Positions 47,101 through 58,904 of a stretch of 64,000 nucleotides of DNA are shown in pieces. The stretch is taken from the NCBI GenBank assembly GCA_017979445.1, contig CM030707.1:21830586-21894585 (forward strand), given 5' to 3'. The notes under the pieces are model-generated. The model searched no databases, was not told the origin of the DNA, and saw only the letters and a list, made by a program, of their open reading frames with translations. The DNA comes from Akebia trifoliata. Its lineage: Eukaryota > Streptophyta > Magnoliopsida > Ranunculales > Lardizabalaceae. The stretch's first letter is position 1, and the number at the start of each line of letters is the position of its first letter. Position numbers and translations under genes: made by a program.

Positions 47101-50100
47101 CCAAGACCTTATAAAAAACTAAAAAAAAAATGGGAGACAGTTTCAAGAAGTGTCACCTGAATATGATAGGGTCTACAATGTGCATAAAATAAAAAGAGAA
47201 CACACACAAAATGGCGTCTTTCACTTCTTATTTTCTATTTTATTTACATGATACGTAATTTGATTGCAATGTGTGAATCCCAAGAAGGTAAACAATAATC
47301 CCTTAAGAATTTTTTCCATATACAATGCCTCTACACCGGCAAGAACCATGGGAATAGTTTTTAGTGGTATGAGCGCATAAACAAAAGTTATGTTGGAAGA
47401 AGCACTCAAATTAACAATTGATAACAGAAGGCAACCCCATGTGGTTATTTCAACTCATCATAGCCACTCTATAGCTATTCAGAACTTCTGTTGAACTGCA
47501 AGATTGTGATTATGTTAAACAACAAAACCTGAAACTAGAAAGCCAAACAGCATTTTTCCAAACTTCCAAATCCCCATTCCAAGAATGAAACAATTTGATT
47601 TATTTCCAAATAATGTGGCATGATGATCTGACCAACCTCATTATATGAATCCTGCTCAGTTGAAGTCTTCAAAACCTTTCCCTGCAGTGCAAGAACATAT
47701 TTAATAAGATTTAAAAGGCAAAACTAATAAAACAGATGCAACCAAGAAATAATTAACAGAAACAAAATGTGGAACAAATCAATGGATTAAAGTTTCATTC
47801 TGTTTCAGAATGTTTCAACTGGGACATTCCGGTTTCGATTGAAACCAGAACAAAACATTCAGTGTATAAGGAATGTTTCAAAATGCCTCAGAATGTCTTG
47901 GTCGATAAAATTTTGATTTTCTTTTCTATTGGCAGAAACATTACCTCAAGACAAGATTTTAAACCTTGACTGGCACATGCAAAGTTTCTATCAAATAGAA
48001 ACTCCAAAATAAAAAAAATTGACCAATATATCACAGACACGCCAAAATAAAAAAAATTTAAATCCACAAGCTCGCATATGCACAGTACACCACCGAGGTG
48101 GAAAGAGGGAATAACATATCTAACCTGCTTCTTTGATGGCCCTGGAGATTTTTCTTCAGCTATCTCATTTGACTTGGCCATAACTTCTACATTTTGAGAA
48201 ATACTACTCTTCTTCAAACCACCAGACTTGAGATGTTCCATTGATGGCCGAAGCTGCACAACTGCATTAACAGGTTTCAAGTGTAACTGCAAGATAGAAG
48301 AAAAAAAAAACGTCTCACAAAACTAGCAATTAAATCCGTCAATCAATGGACCAATATGGGTAATGATAAATTGATAATAACATATTTTTTTAGATATAAG
48401 ATGTATTAATCAGGGAAAAAGGAGGTTGAGAAGAGCTATCTACTATACAGAAAAGAGAGCGAGACATTAAAGATAAACTACTGCTCAACAACCAGTATAA
48501 TTACAAGTCCTCAAAAAAGGAAATGCTTGAAGTCATCAAAAGCTTTGAACCAAAGGAAAATAATCTCTTGGATGCTAATAATGATCTCATAGAGCAAGTG
48601 CTACAACCACTCGCCAAAAAAAAAAAATTAAATGCAGCTTTTCCTTTCCTTCCAGATGTTCTAATAATAACAAAGGGTAACAAACTCCATAAAATCCTTT
48701 TTTTCTAACTCTAGAAATTGAAGTCTCACAACTTTGAAAAAGATTAAATGAAGTCCAAGATTCATTAGTGATTTTCAAGATTGCAAAATCAAATTCTTTT
48801 GGAGGGAGGCTAATAGAGCAGCTGATTTCTTGGCTCAAAAAGGGAAACATTCTTGGTTTTTTTTATCCCCTTCTAATATTCCTAATGGGTTGAATTTGCC
48901 CTTGCAAAAAGACTCGTATTGCACCTACTTGCGTATGTAACCCCATTTTGTTATTGAATGAAGGGCTAATCCTCCAGCTTACCGATAAAAAAAGGTGTGA
49001 CCAAATTGCACAAGTGAAATAACAATGGATCGAAAGATGATCAAAAGATTCACCATTAGCATTATGCAAAGAGTAGAAATCAACGGAGTTACACCATGGG
49101 TCACGATCAAGCTAACTTTTGGTCAAGATGTTTCCCACTCAAGGCCCATTGATTCAATATTCTATGTCAGTGTTACCATGCACCTGTTTTAAGATTAGAA
49201 CTACGTACTATCTTAAATATGGTAGAATGGTTTCACCCAATTATCTCATATAAACTAAAATTTAGAATTGCAGATCCTATACTCTAGCAACTTGGGTAGT
49301 TATTTAATTCCATTTTTCCATATGTGCCATGTGGAAAAATCTTGTTAATCGACCCACAGAAAACTCTGTATTGGATGAATGTTCCAAAATCAGCCTGTTT
49401 TGTGGCTTCTAACCATTGAATTCAATTATTATTTTTCATCGTTGGCTTAGAACCGACACATAGGTCCTTTAAAAAACCTTATGGAAGATAAATACTAAAA
49501 AATAAAATAGGTAGAAATGATAATCAAATTGATCTTTCGCATATGGAATGTAAAGAGAGAGAGAGAGAGAGACATTCATGGTCATTGGAGACTCAAAGAG
49601 TGTGCCACATGTCTCCATTCTATATACAGTTAAATTTCATATAATTAGAAGGGATTCGAGAGTTCAGGCACGCCTCTCATTCTTGTAAACTCAAGAAAGA
49701 ATCTTTACACTTTTTTGACCATCAATAGTAGATCTAAGGTCCTAGAAAGAATCTTTACTCTTCCTTTTATTTTTCAATTCAGGCAAAATACCTTCTCAGT
49801 CTTCAAGTGTTTCGAGGATTCCCAATAACTTACTTCCACCACAAAACCTTAGATTCAATGTCAATCGACCTCTACATGATTATCCAAAGCCAACAAAGAA
49901 CTGGCTACAGCAAGAACCGAAAAAACTCTCATCAACAAGCAGTCGGGCAGGTAGAATTGACACTATTTCCTAAACTCCTCTCACAAGAATAGCCACTTGG
50001 CTAGAGATCTCAAGGAGTACATGTTAGTAAAATAAAATCAAGGGTGTACTTCTGGAAAGCACTTGAATGTATACAGTCGAACACAAGGTATTGGAAGTTG

Positions 50101-53100
50101 ATTAACTATGGAAACCAAAGATTACTCAAACTTTTCCCATACCATATTTTTGTCGTTTACAAAATTTCCAATAGAAGTATGATTGTAGAAATAAGTGTAA
50201 ACAAAAAAAGGAAAAAGGAAAAGAAAAAAAAAAAGAAGGCATGAACAGATTAACTCTATCGTAGGTAATTGGAACTTGACAATTATTCAAATACATCATA
50301 TATATAATAAGCCAAGAGAATTAAACAATAAGAAAATTACTTAGATCAAAATAAATAACACCAGCCTAGGCTTTGTCTTTCATATCTATTAAGATAAAGA
50401 GAAAATTACCCCAGCCAAATAAGATTTCAAATTTGAAACACAATGTGCAGGTAGGACAATACGAGAAATATGGTAACTTCATAGTTCCCAAAGCTTATAA
50501 GAATAAAAGAGTTGCAAGCATACCTTGTTTCCCGTTAGAACACCAACAGCATAGCCTGTGGTGAGTGGTGACTTCAACGATGACAATGTCTGAAGAAACA
50601 CCAACCATGGAAAAATCATATGAGCAAAAATGGAGAAAATATTTACAAATGGTGCTCTTACATTTGAGAGAAAGAGAGAATGAAAGGCACATGCACACAC
50701 ACACACACATACAGAGTATTAGCACTACATCCTTGAAAAATGGTTAAATTGGTAAGACCACCCATCTTCTTTAAATTAGTCACCCCTTGACCAAACATCA
50801 GCAATGTCGACTAACATCCAAATGTAAAACAATGTCAAACCCTTAATTGTTGATTGATTTCATAAAAGATCCAAACTGTAATAGATTGTAACAATAAACT
50901 CAAGAAAGATCATATAAAACAATAGGTATAAAAAAATAGCAATGACCTCAAATAACACGGCTAAGAACTTTGAAATCTCATAAAAATCAACTTCCTAGCC
51001 ATCAACATTGAAAGGGGTGATAAGCTCGTTACATGTATTAATCAACCAAATTTACTGATGATCAATGGATTGGTCCTAGGATGGTCACACAAATTCTACA
51101 GATTGGTGGTGACAAAATGCCCTTAAAATCAATAATTCTACCTCGATAGACATTGGTACAACAAAGAATAACTTACATGAGAGCAAGTATGAAATTAAAA
51201 ATGAAATAATGAACTAATAAAATTCTCAATTATTATTATACTAATTGAGAATCTCACAACACCTATGAATGATGTGAAATGAATGGCAGCCATTTTTTGT
51301 ATGTTGGGTGCAAACAATTAGGTCAAGTCTTCTTCTCCAGACAATTAGAAAAAGATTAAATGAGGAAATTTTTGTTGTCCTCACACCTCGAGATGCATGG
51401 GTGCAACAATTAGGCCAAGTCTTCTTCTCTAGACTTATACTCTAACTATGTGGGGTGCCTATGATTCCACTTTGATACCCAAGCCAATCAACAGTTTAAT
51501 AGAATTTAGGTATAACAAGCAAAAATTGCATACGTTGGCATTTGATTGTAGCTCCATTATAGCATGATGGAAGAGGGGCAGATAATACACCCCTTCCTTC
51601 CATCTTTTATAGAGCCCATGCATCTCATACATCTCAACCAGAACCCATGTTTCTTGTTCCAACCTCTAGGAATTAAGCCTTCCAAAGGCTTGGTGGGTCA
51701 ACGTCCCCTAGTCCATGTATCACATTGGTCTCTATTTGCAATGTGCTGGCTTTTTGTTGGGCGTGCTCCTAAATGAATCCTCATTTGTCAGAGACAATAA
51801 TTGTTTTGCATTTGTAATGCGTTTCCTTTTGCAGTTTGTTGGACCCTTTGGAAAGAAATGAATGGAAGAATCTTTGACGGGAAGGAATAGTCGTTCCAAG
51901 AGACCATATTTTGTATGTTGGGTTTTATTTTTTTATTGGTGTAAGGAACACATAAGGAGTTTATAGGGTTCTGTTTTGAGGATTTCCTTTTCAAGTGGGA
52001 CCTTATTAGCAGTAAGAGAAGTTAACTGTCGTTGTCTTGCATTTTGAGTACTCCTTGTCCTCCATGAATAAAAGTTCAAATTTATTCCAAAAACAATTAT
52101 ATAAAAAATTGGTTCTTTCTCAATATTGGATGATATATTAAACTTTGTAATCAAAGTGATGAAACCGAAGCTATGAGGTCCATGACAGTCTTATAATTAT
52201 AGTTGTACTGTTTTAGAAGCAGTAGACAGGACAAAGTCAACTTTTATCCAGATGTTTTATGTATTTAGTCCAACTAATAATGAAGGAGTTCCCTTCCAAA
52301 ACCAACTCATGAAACCATTAAATAAACTCACTACAAATATAAGATGTTCTAGAATAACATGTAGCACTAGTCAAGTGTTAAGCTACAATAGAACAAAGAA
52401 GCCCAACACCATCCCAGGCTACTCTAACTGCTACTATACACTTTAAGATTATCATCCAGCTAGAAAATATCAAAAGTTAACAAGCCTGCATGGATAACAT
52501 TGACCACTACAGAGTTGAAACCAATCTAAAGATAGACAACATATGGTATCCGTCATTATCGATTCCCAAAACCCCTTTTCAACTCCATATTGGAAGAATA
52601 GAGACGCTTAGGCAATAATATGTTTTTTTGACTAAGGAATCGTTTTTGGGTAGGTAGGCTGGGATTTTGTTCACCCATATCCAAAATTAATACTACAGAA
52701 CTATGCAATAAGGACACTTCATTTTCTAGTGATTTCCAATGTTCGGCACCTCCTCGTGCTCACATATCATACAAATGCTGAAAAGCTCAAAAAATTATAA
52801 TCTTACTCACACATTTGGTTTTCGGTTATTAATTATGTTCTGGGATCAGATGAACAAATCTTGTTTACATCCACTCTCACACCCTCCCATAAATGTATGA
52901 TTAAAGCCATGAAATCGAACTAAAATGTAAAACCCATAAATTAAAACATAAATACCAGAAAATTATTCCAAAATAATTCAAAGAGGGTCTAAAATGAGAA
53001 ATTGTAAATAAACCTGCTTCTTCATCCGCAAATGTTCGGCAACATCCGTGTCATAGTTGTTGTCAACATCCAGAGTCAGATCAATTTCAACTTGCAAACT

Positions 53101-53745
53101 TTTAGGTTTCACCCTAACCTGAACTCATCAAAATTCACTCACTCATAACCAAAACATTTCGCAAAATAAAGAATTCTTGAAAAAAACAAAAAGAAAAAAG
53201 AAAAAAACCTCTTGACATCTTTGATTCAATTCGTACGGACGCCATTTAGGTTTGAGAGGATATTGCATCACATATAACTACAAGTAAAATGTAAAAAAAG
53301 ATTGCTAAGTATCGATCAATCAAGAAAATATAGAGAAAAAAAAGATAGAATCATTAAAGAAAACTTTTATGAGACCTACTTCAGTGTTGGTGTCTAGTGA
53401 TGATGGAGAGAAGAAGACATCGATTTCTCTAACCACAGAGTCTTCTTCTGTGTCTTCTTCCATTGGTTCTTCCTTCAATTGTTCCTCATCAACCGCCATT
53501 GGCACAGCTTCATCTTTGGTGTCAGTGACGATTTTAATAATGGAATCATCGGAGGATGGTTGAGAATCAAAATCTTCTTGTTTCTTTGAAACTAGGGCAA
53601 CTGGTTTTGATTCTGCTGGTAATGGTGTTGGTTCAGATTTTATTTTTGGTTTGAGCTTCGCTGATTTGGGTTGGAACTTGGAGGGTCTTGTGGTGGCCTG
53701 GCTTGGACCATCTCCGAGACCTAGGTCGTCCAAGTCGAGGTCCAT
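38119..53745 (-). CDS. RPC5: DNA-directed RNA polymerase III subunit RPC5 (Sin-like), 13 exons
   Basis: Exons, 5' to 3' on the minus strand: 53745-53380, 53277-53209, 53118-53014, 50589-50524, 48286-48125, 47681-47637, 47067-46961, 46821-46750, 45100-45049, 44468-43858, 42030-41824, 41735-41615, 38190-38119. All introns are GT-AG and all phases agree; the CDS is 2055 bp, 684 aa plus stop. The N-terminus MDLDLDDLGLGDGPSQATTR is followed by an acidic Ser/Glu-rich part. Then comes the conserved Sin/RPC5 core: LYVMQYPLKPKWRPYELN, VEIDLTLDVDNNYDTD, YAVGVLTGNK, LHLKPVNAVVQLRPSMEHL, PWVSLEYYGIDSDFSSRYL. The middle is ENNRAKGPPRRYLLTLPLDQ and LRPHRFNFLK-like exon 10. The end is EYTQ-VLTELCVSVKGNAWVLRS. 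RPC5 pairs with RPC4 in the TFIIF-like subcomplex of pol III in the nucleus. The family assignment rests on recognised conserved blocks and is strong. Introns are swollen by transposons. Confidence 0.9.
38540..38640 (-). mobile_element. tRNA-derived SINE-like fragment in RPC5 intron 12
   Basis: On the minus strand TAGCTCAATCGG (38617-38606) is a close A-box match and GGTTCTATCTG (38576-38566) is a weaker B box, with tRNA-like spacing. No complete tRNA fold was found. Confidence 0.5.
39900..40190 (+). mobile_element. Probable LINE 3' end in RPC5 intron 12
   Basis: Degenerate plus-strand sequence with a Trp/Leu-rich frame, then CTTGTAATTGGTTTGG, GGCCATCTTGGCCACCACC, and an A-rich tail ATACAAAATAAAATAAAA. 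The layout resembles plant L1 3' ends elsewhere in this gene, but no diagnostic motif survives. Confidence 0.35.
40221..41157. mobile_element. hAT-like element in RPC5 intron 12
   Basis: Perfect 8-bp duplication TCTAAAAC (40213-40220 and 41158-41165). Terminal inverted repeats TAGGGGTGCAC and GTGCACCCCTA are exact over 11 bp. Subterminal zones are packed with GGTTCGGATTGG and its complement. Internal filler includes a 96-bp tandem duplication (about 40695-40884, AATCAAACTCTTTGAAAAA start). No transposase. 937 bp, non-autonomous. Confidence 0.93.
42141..42525. mobile_element. hAT-like MITE in RPC5 intron 10
   Basis: Perfect 8-bp duplication CTTCCAGG (42133-42140 and 42526-42533). Ends TAGGGCTG and CAGCCCCTA. 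Subterminal zones carry repeated GATCCGATCC and GGATCGG motifs. 385 bp, no coding capacity. Confidence 0.92.
45349..45470. mobile_element. Possible hAT-like end fragment in RPC5 intron 8
   Basis: TAGGGCTGCAACTTTGGGCG, followed by GGGTTCAACCTGACCTTGGG and further GGTCAGGTT-like inverted motifs, looks like the left end of a TAGGGCTG-family element. No matching right end was found. Confidence 0.4.
45503..45895. repeat. Tandem duplication, period about 194 bp
   Basis: GAAAAGTGGATTTTTGGAAG at 45503 and GAAAAGTGGATTTTAGGAAG at 45697. Both run on through GCATTTGAAAACGTCTTTCT, T-rich runs, and TAATATGTAAGGCAGGAACT. In RPC5 intron 8. Confidence 0.88.
45920..46262 (-). mobile_element. LINE 3' end in RPC5 intron 8
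   Basis: On the minus strand 46245-45979 an open frame reads LIPLAILWGLWLERNASFEE, with SWSKNFK-like and WELVCSLSELSS parts. This is the typical C-terminus of plant LINE polyproteins after the zf-RVT region. Downstream the strand becomes A-rich near 45925. It is in the same orientation as RPC5 but carries no splice-compatible role. Confidence 0.75.
48388..48520 (-). mobile_element. Possible antisense LINE tail in RPC5 intron 4
   Basis: T-run then AGATGTATTAATCAGGG, resembling the tail-like start at 17236. Only the tail can be seen. Confidence 0.3.
48760..48992 (+). mobile_element. LINE RNase H and 3' end in RPC5 intron 4
   Basis: The plus-strand frame reads CKIKFFWREANRAADFLAQK, with the RExNxxAD.LA signature of the RNase H domain at the end of plant L1 LINEs. 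It ends at a TAA near 48940, then a short 3' tail to ATAAAAAAA at 48985. Inserted opposite to RPC5. Confidence 0.75.
48990..49090 (-). mobile_element. LINE zf-RVT fragment in RPC5 intron 4
   Basis: The minus-strand frame reads NANGESFDHLSIHCYFTCAI then W. This matches the zf-RVT zinc-binding block (HLxxHCxFxxxxW) of plant LINEs. The first cysteine pair is lost. It abuts the plus-strand LINE 3' end directly. Confidence 0.65.
51660..52090 (+). mobile_element. LINE 3' fragment in RPC5 intron 3
   Basis: Plus-strand pieces in shifting frames: FAVCWTLWKEMNGRIFDGKE, then FCFEDFLFKWDLISSK, typical of the region after zf-RVT in plant LINEs. An ATGAATAAAAGTTCAAATTT tail closes it near 52090. Confidence 0.7.
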
Positions 53746-53938
53746 GATCGATCGATCGATCGACTGGTTATGTTTCAGAAGCTTTGGTGAGAGAACCTCT
53801 CGATGAGACTCAGCGTTACTTCGTTCCTCTCTTCCACTCTCGAACGTAATGAAAAGGAGTTTTACTTCAGTTTCTTGCTTCAAGCCTCAAGGGTCAATAG
53901 AGAGTATTACGGATTTTCAAGGATATCTTGGTTTTCAT

Positions 53939-54468
53939 TAGAGTATGAATAACGGGTCGGTTTCGGTTCGGTCCCACATATACAAAAACCGGATCTTAAA
54001 TTAGTTCTGCCTATATCAGAATTCGAATCCAAAAAAAAAAGATCCGAATTTTAATCTGGAGCCAACGGATTTTCAGAATCAATATCTATATTTGAATCCG
54101 ACTAAATTGAGAGAATAATCAAGGGTTTGTTTGCTGGTTGGATGAGATTGAGAGAAGAAAACCTTAAATAAAATTGTTGAATTTGCTTTGTTTTATTCTA
54201 TCCACGATGAATCACAGAGAGAGGAACCAACCTAGAATGGTGGGATCAATCAAATGGTCACTGGAGCTTCCCTTGATTCACAAGCTGGAAATCCTAAATG
54301 GCTTCGTGTAATGGTGATGAAAGTATATTAATAAAATAAGATAATATTTAGTTTAAAAAATTATCCAAATTCAAATCCGATATTAAAAAATAAAATTGGA
54401 TAATATCCGATTTTTCAAATACAAGTTCGAATTTGGAATTGGATTTCGATTATCCATTGACAACTCTA
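53939..54468. mobile_element. hAT-like element upstream of RPC5
   Basis: Left end TAGAGTATGAATAACGGGTC, right end CCATTGACAACTCTA. Inverted similarity is partial (TAGAGT and ACTCTA exact). Inside are ATCCGAATTTT, CGGATTTTC and TATCCGATTTTTC motifs like those of 12996-13908. The flanking duplication is not clear. It starts about 190 bp upstream of the RPC5 start codon. Confidence 0.55.
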
Positions 54469-55321
54469 TCCTAAATAGAACATCATTTGAATCATAATGA
54501 ACCTGATAAATACCCTTTACCCATAATAATCGATAAGATAAATAATTTATTTCATGAAAAAAATGATAATATGTAATTTCGGAGTGTCGACATGTACCCG
54601 TTTAATTGACATCAAATCAGAATAGAAATCGAAATCCTTGATCCGGTTTCCTTTTTATTGGAATAAATTGGAATTAAGTTTAAAATGGAACTAAACCAAT
54701 AAGAATCAGAATCGTTAGGTCCTATCTGATGGATGCAAGCGAGTATCATGAATCAATTTATTTAATCATTTCTTTTTATACTATAAATCATTTAAGGTTT
54801 TCCTATATTTTAAAATTAATATATATTATAAAATTCTTCAATTTTTCATATAAACTATGCATCAGAGCTTAAAATGAGTCATCTCTTCTAAAAGTTTAAT
54901 AATTATAAAGAAAATAATTTTAATTTTAAAACAATCATTAAATGATATTTTTAATAACAAAAATAGTAATTAAGTTCATATTTTTTTCATAGATAATATG
55001 TTAATTTTTTTAAAGGAAAAAGGTTTTACAATTATTCAAAATATTTTTTTTTGTCGTTCACTTCTTCAGAACTTGATTTTTTTTGTCGTTCAATTCTTCA
55101 AAACCAAAATCGATGGAGACCCATGTTTTATGGTGGTTTTGATTTCACTCATTTTAGAATTGGAACCTAAACCAAGAAGAACTGAGACCCAAAATAGACT
55201 AACGATTATGGTTTTAAGTACCTTAGGAATTGAATTGGCACTAACACATTGACAATCCTAATGTAATTCAATGGTTTATATTGACACTAAATTCTTTTTG
55301 AATCTAAAGTATTTGTTTGTG
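54469..55321. other. Intergenic, possible decayed hAT-like ends
   Basis: GGAGTGTCGACATGTACCCG at about 54582 and ACATTGACAATCCTA near 55245 resemble opposite ends of TAGGGNTGTCAA-type elements. No firm boundaries. Nothing codes. Confidence 0.35.
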
Positions 55322-55326
55322 ATTGG

Positions 55327-57787
55327 TGTAAATATGTGGTTCTCGATTATGATGGCCACATCTACTAAGGTTTGGAGTCGCTACCATTCATATTGTAAGT
55401 GGGTATGAATGGTCACCCGATGCATATATTTTGCAAAATGTGTCGTTTTTGACACGTAATGACTCATGATGGATAAGATACCGATCAACCTCAAGATCAG
55501 GGTAAGCGGCTCGATTGGAGAAAAGGGAAGGTGTTAGACATCATTTTCTCCTCGTCAAGTGACGATAACCTCAACACAACTAGGTCATTTTGATTAAAAG
55601 GTGCGAAAAAATAAAGTGCCACGTGTTGTACGTTTGTACCCTAAGTAGGGATTTGTTTTTGAATTGATTATAGGATCATCCCATTGAAGGGAATGATTCT
55701 TATAAATCCTTGTCTCCCATTCTCATGAGTTGAGAAGGATCCAAGTTCCGGTTGCCTAAAAAATAATTTAAGGATAAAATTGATTTTATTTTAAAATGGA
55801 TTACAACCCTTATATTTTCGATCGGATCGAAGTCCGATCTACCAGAGAAAAGAGAGGGCAGTATTACATTTTAGAGGTCTTCTAAAACAAAATTAAATAG
55901 AGGAGGGGGATAGTATAAGAAGGAGATGGAGAAGGTAGAGAAGAAGAATGGGGGAATTTGCTTTGTCCCACCTTGAAGTTTCAATATTTCTTCTTCTTCT
56001 TCTTCAATGTCTTCTAAGACCCTTAGTGATTTAGGAAATATCCCTTTTTTTGTTTTTTTATTTTGTATAATTGAAAAAGTAGAGAAGATGTAATGAGAGA
56101 ATTGAGATGAATGTAGTATTTTTGTTGTTGTGAGACTTGGGAAGAAAGGATTGGTATGTGAGAAATTGGTAAGACTTGATAACTCCTTTTGGGAAGAATA
56201 TGGGGGTATTTATAGGTGCTTGGAAGGTATTTTAGGGGTATAATGGGGTGAAGAATTGTGATAATAGATAATGGCATGAATTTTTAGGGTGGAGGGTATG
56301 AAATTTGGAGTTAAAGGGAGGGTAATTGTCTAATAAGTGGAAATGGGTAGTATTTAGATCTAAATGGTTTAGATCCTACCCAAATCCATTTGGGTAGAGT
56401 ATTTGGTGAGGTAAAATGAGTGATGGTTGATGGAGAGAATGGGGATGTAAGGTGTTAAATGTTTGATTGAGTGTTAGGTTGGTTGACGAGGTAGGGTGTT
56501 TTACATTAGAGTAATGGGTTGTAAGAGATTGGTTGGTTGGATTTTGGGAGAATTGAGGGGATGATGACATGTGGCAAATGGATATGAGAGAGTGAGGTAA
56601 TGAGATTGATTGATTGGTGATGGTAGTTGTTTGATTAGAGAGAAGGAGTGTGGGTTGGTTTTATGAGAATGGTTTTGTAAGAAAATGATGAGGGAGGTGC
56701 GGATTGTGATGTGAGTTGGTGGAGTGTTTTAGAAAAATGTGATGGGTTAGGGTGTAGGGGATATGGGTTGTAATGTAGGTGGTTGATGATGTTAAAGAAG
56801 AGTGATAGGTTAGGTTAGGGTAGGGTATGGGTTGAGATGATTTTTGGAGGGAAGTGAGATGGTAGATGAATTGTTTAAAGAAAAGTGATGGGGGTAGGTG
56901 ATTAGATGAGGGAGGTGAGAGGAGATGATGACATGTGTCACCTTTTAATGATAAAAGGGTGATTGGTTGATATGAGTAGTGGTTTATGGGTTATGATTGT
57001 GGGTTAGATATAAATTGGATATAGATTTGGGCTTAAGGGTATTGGGCTTAGGTTTTATGAAGGTTTTGGGTTTTAGAAATTGGTTAGGGGTTACCTAGGA
57101 AATGGTTATGAGGGTTTAGGTTGGTTTTAGATTTTAGGTGATGTGGGATTAAGTTTAGGTTATGAGGGAATGTGAGAGATTGATTTTGGAGGATTGAGGG
57201 TTTATGGGCCTTACGTGGGCTTAGGGTATTTTCGGATTTAGAAGTGAAGCAGTGGAGGGTAGAGGAAGTGGTAGGTGTCCTAAGTCTCATTTTTTAATTT
57301 TGTTCATTTTTTTAAATTATTAGATCAGTTGAAATGCCACGTGTTGGTAAGTCAGGCTTTTTAGGCCCGTTGGAGAATTTTATTGAAAATCAGGTATTTC
57401 TTGATACAAGAGCGGAGCAGTGAAGGTTGGAAAGGTATAGGGTAGGTCAAATCCCTTTGGTGGGCCCACTAAACCATTAGGAGGTCTTAGGGACCTCGGT
57501 TCGATCAAAATGTCGCTTTTCAATGTTTTGGGCCCTTGAGGCCTATTGACAAATTTTGTTGGGAAATTGATATTTTTGGATTTGAGAGTGGACCGGGGTA
57601 GATGGGAGTATACCGAGTATTTTCAGGTGGGCCCATTAGACTATTAAGAGGTCTTAGGGGCCTCGACTCGATCAAAATGTTATTTTTCATTGATTTTGGC
57701 CTTTGAGGTCCATTGACAAATTTTGTTGAAAAATCGATATTTTTGGGCCTTTTCGAGTAGGGGCACGTTTAAATTGGGGTGTCTACA
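55327..57787 (+). mobile_element. Probable solo LTR, 2.46 kb
   Basis: Starts TGTAAATATGTGG and ends AATTGGGGTGTCTACA, with flanks ATTGG (55322-55326) and ATTGA (57788-57792), 4 of 5 identical. The left part holds TTTGGAGTCGCTACC and AAAAGGGAAGGTGTTAGACA, phrases common in long plant gypsy/LARD LTRs. The right part holds diverged tandem repeats. No second copy or internal region is present, so it is best read as a solo LTR. Long minus-strand frames across the G/T-rich middle are compositional. Confidence 0.55.
57340..57750 (+). repeat. Tandem repeat, about 167-bp period, inside the solo LTR
   Basis: GGTGGGCCCACTAAACCATT at about 57459 returns as GGTGGGCCCATTAGACTATT at about 57626. Both copies continue into AGGTCTTAGGG, CTCGAT, and GACAAATTTTGTTG. 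A partial third copy precedes them. Confidence 0.8.
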
Positions 57788-57792
57788 ATTGA

Positions 57793-58904
57793 GATTGAGA
57801 AGGATTAGGAAATATTAGTAAGATATGAATAAGGGTTTGTATGAAGAGAAAATTAAAAACAAATAGTACACAATCTTTTTAGTTTTCAATTTTTGTTAAA
57901 GTACATTTACTTCTAGTTACTTTATATATATATATATATATATTTATTTATTGTGCTTATCAATGCTCTTATAAATAAGTTACAAGTAAAACAAATCTAC
58001 TAGCGGATTCGATAAAATGATTACTCAAAATTGAAAAAAAATAAAATTGGGGCTATGATGGTAGACCTAAAACTGACTAATTGATTTTAGAAACATTGGG
58101 CACCTAGTACCCATTGACACTCTTACTTAGAAATATCCCTTTAGTTTCTTTTTTTGTGATACCTGAAATACTCTTTCATGTGTTTTTAATTGGTGATATA
58201 CACTCCTTGACCTCAATATTTTTTGATATACAAACAAAATATGATCTAAATGCCCTCCTATTTCATCCTCTAATAAAAAAAATTAGTCATTGATTTTTCT
58301 CCCCAATACCTACTATATGCAGCACTTGGGACATTTTTTTTAACTCTCAATTTCAAACTTAAGATTCCATATCTTTCAAACCTCAAGAACAAAATAGTAT
58401 TCCATTTTTTTTTTTTTGAAATATCATATTATATCATTATCACAAATTTAGTAAAAGAAAATTATAATCAATTCTTCGCCGGTATCAATCTCACTCGAAA
58501 ATAGATGACTATTGTTAGTTATTTTTATATTTTCCTTTAAATCAAAAGACTTTAAGCAGTTCTTTCCTATAAAACAATATAAATGTTAATTTTGATAAAT
58601 TTCTTATAGTAAATATGAATTAAACTTTAATTACGACTAGTTCCAAGCTTTTTACGAAGACATGAGAATATCTTATCCTCACAAAGTTAGAGATTAAAGT
58701 AGTTTGTCCATGTTCAATATTTCTCTAGAATCTTGAAATGCAATTCATGTCAAGGAACAAACCTGTCATTTGGTTTACTGACAAACTTTGTCACATAATA
58801 CTTTTCATATGTATCTAACTTAATTCAAATCATTATCTTATAGCAAGTTGTTATAATCTTCTTTTCCTTTGAGAATTTTTTTCATCTCGTTTTAATAGTG
58901 AGGA
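57793..58904. other. Intergenic, no gene recognised
   Basis: AT-rich, with a TA microsatellite (about 57925-57941) and CCCATTGACACTCTTA near 58110 that looks like a stray hAT-like right end. Confidence 0.4.

Noticed and set aside
56023..57290. Three minus-strand frames rich in Pro, His, Ser and Thr
   Set aside because: They arise from G/T-rich plus-strand sequence of the probable solo LTR. Composition is biased, and there are no motifs or splice links.
54580..58125. One large hAT-like element with the solo LTR nested inside
   Set aside because: GGAGTGTCGACATG near 54582 and CATTGACACTCTTA near 58112 could be its ends, but the pairing is weak and no 8-bp duplication was found.
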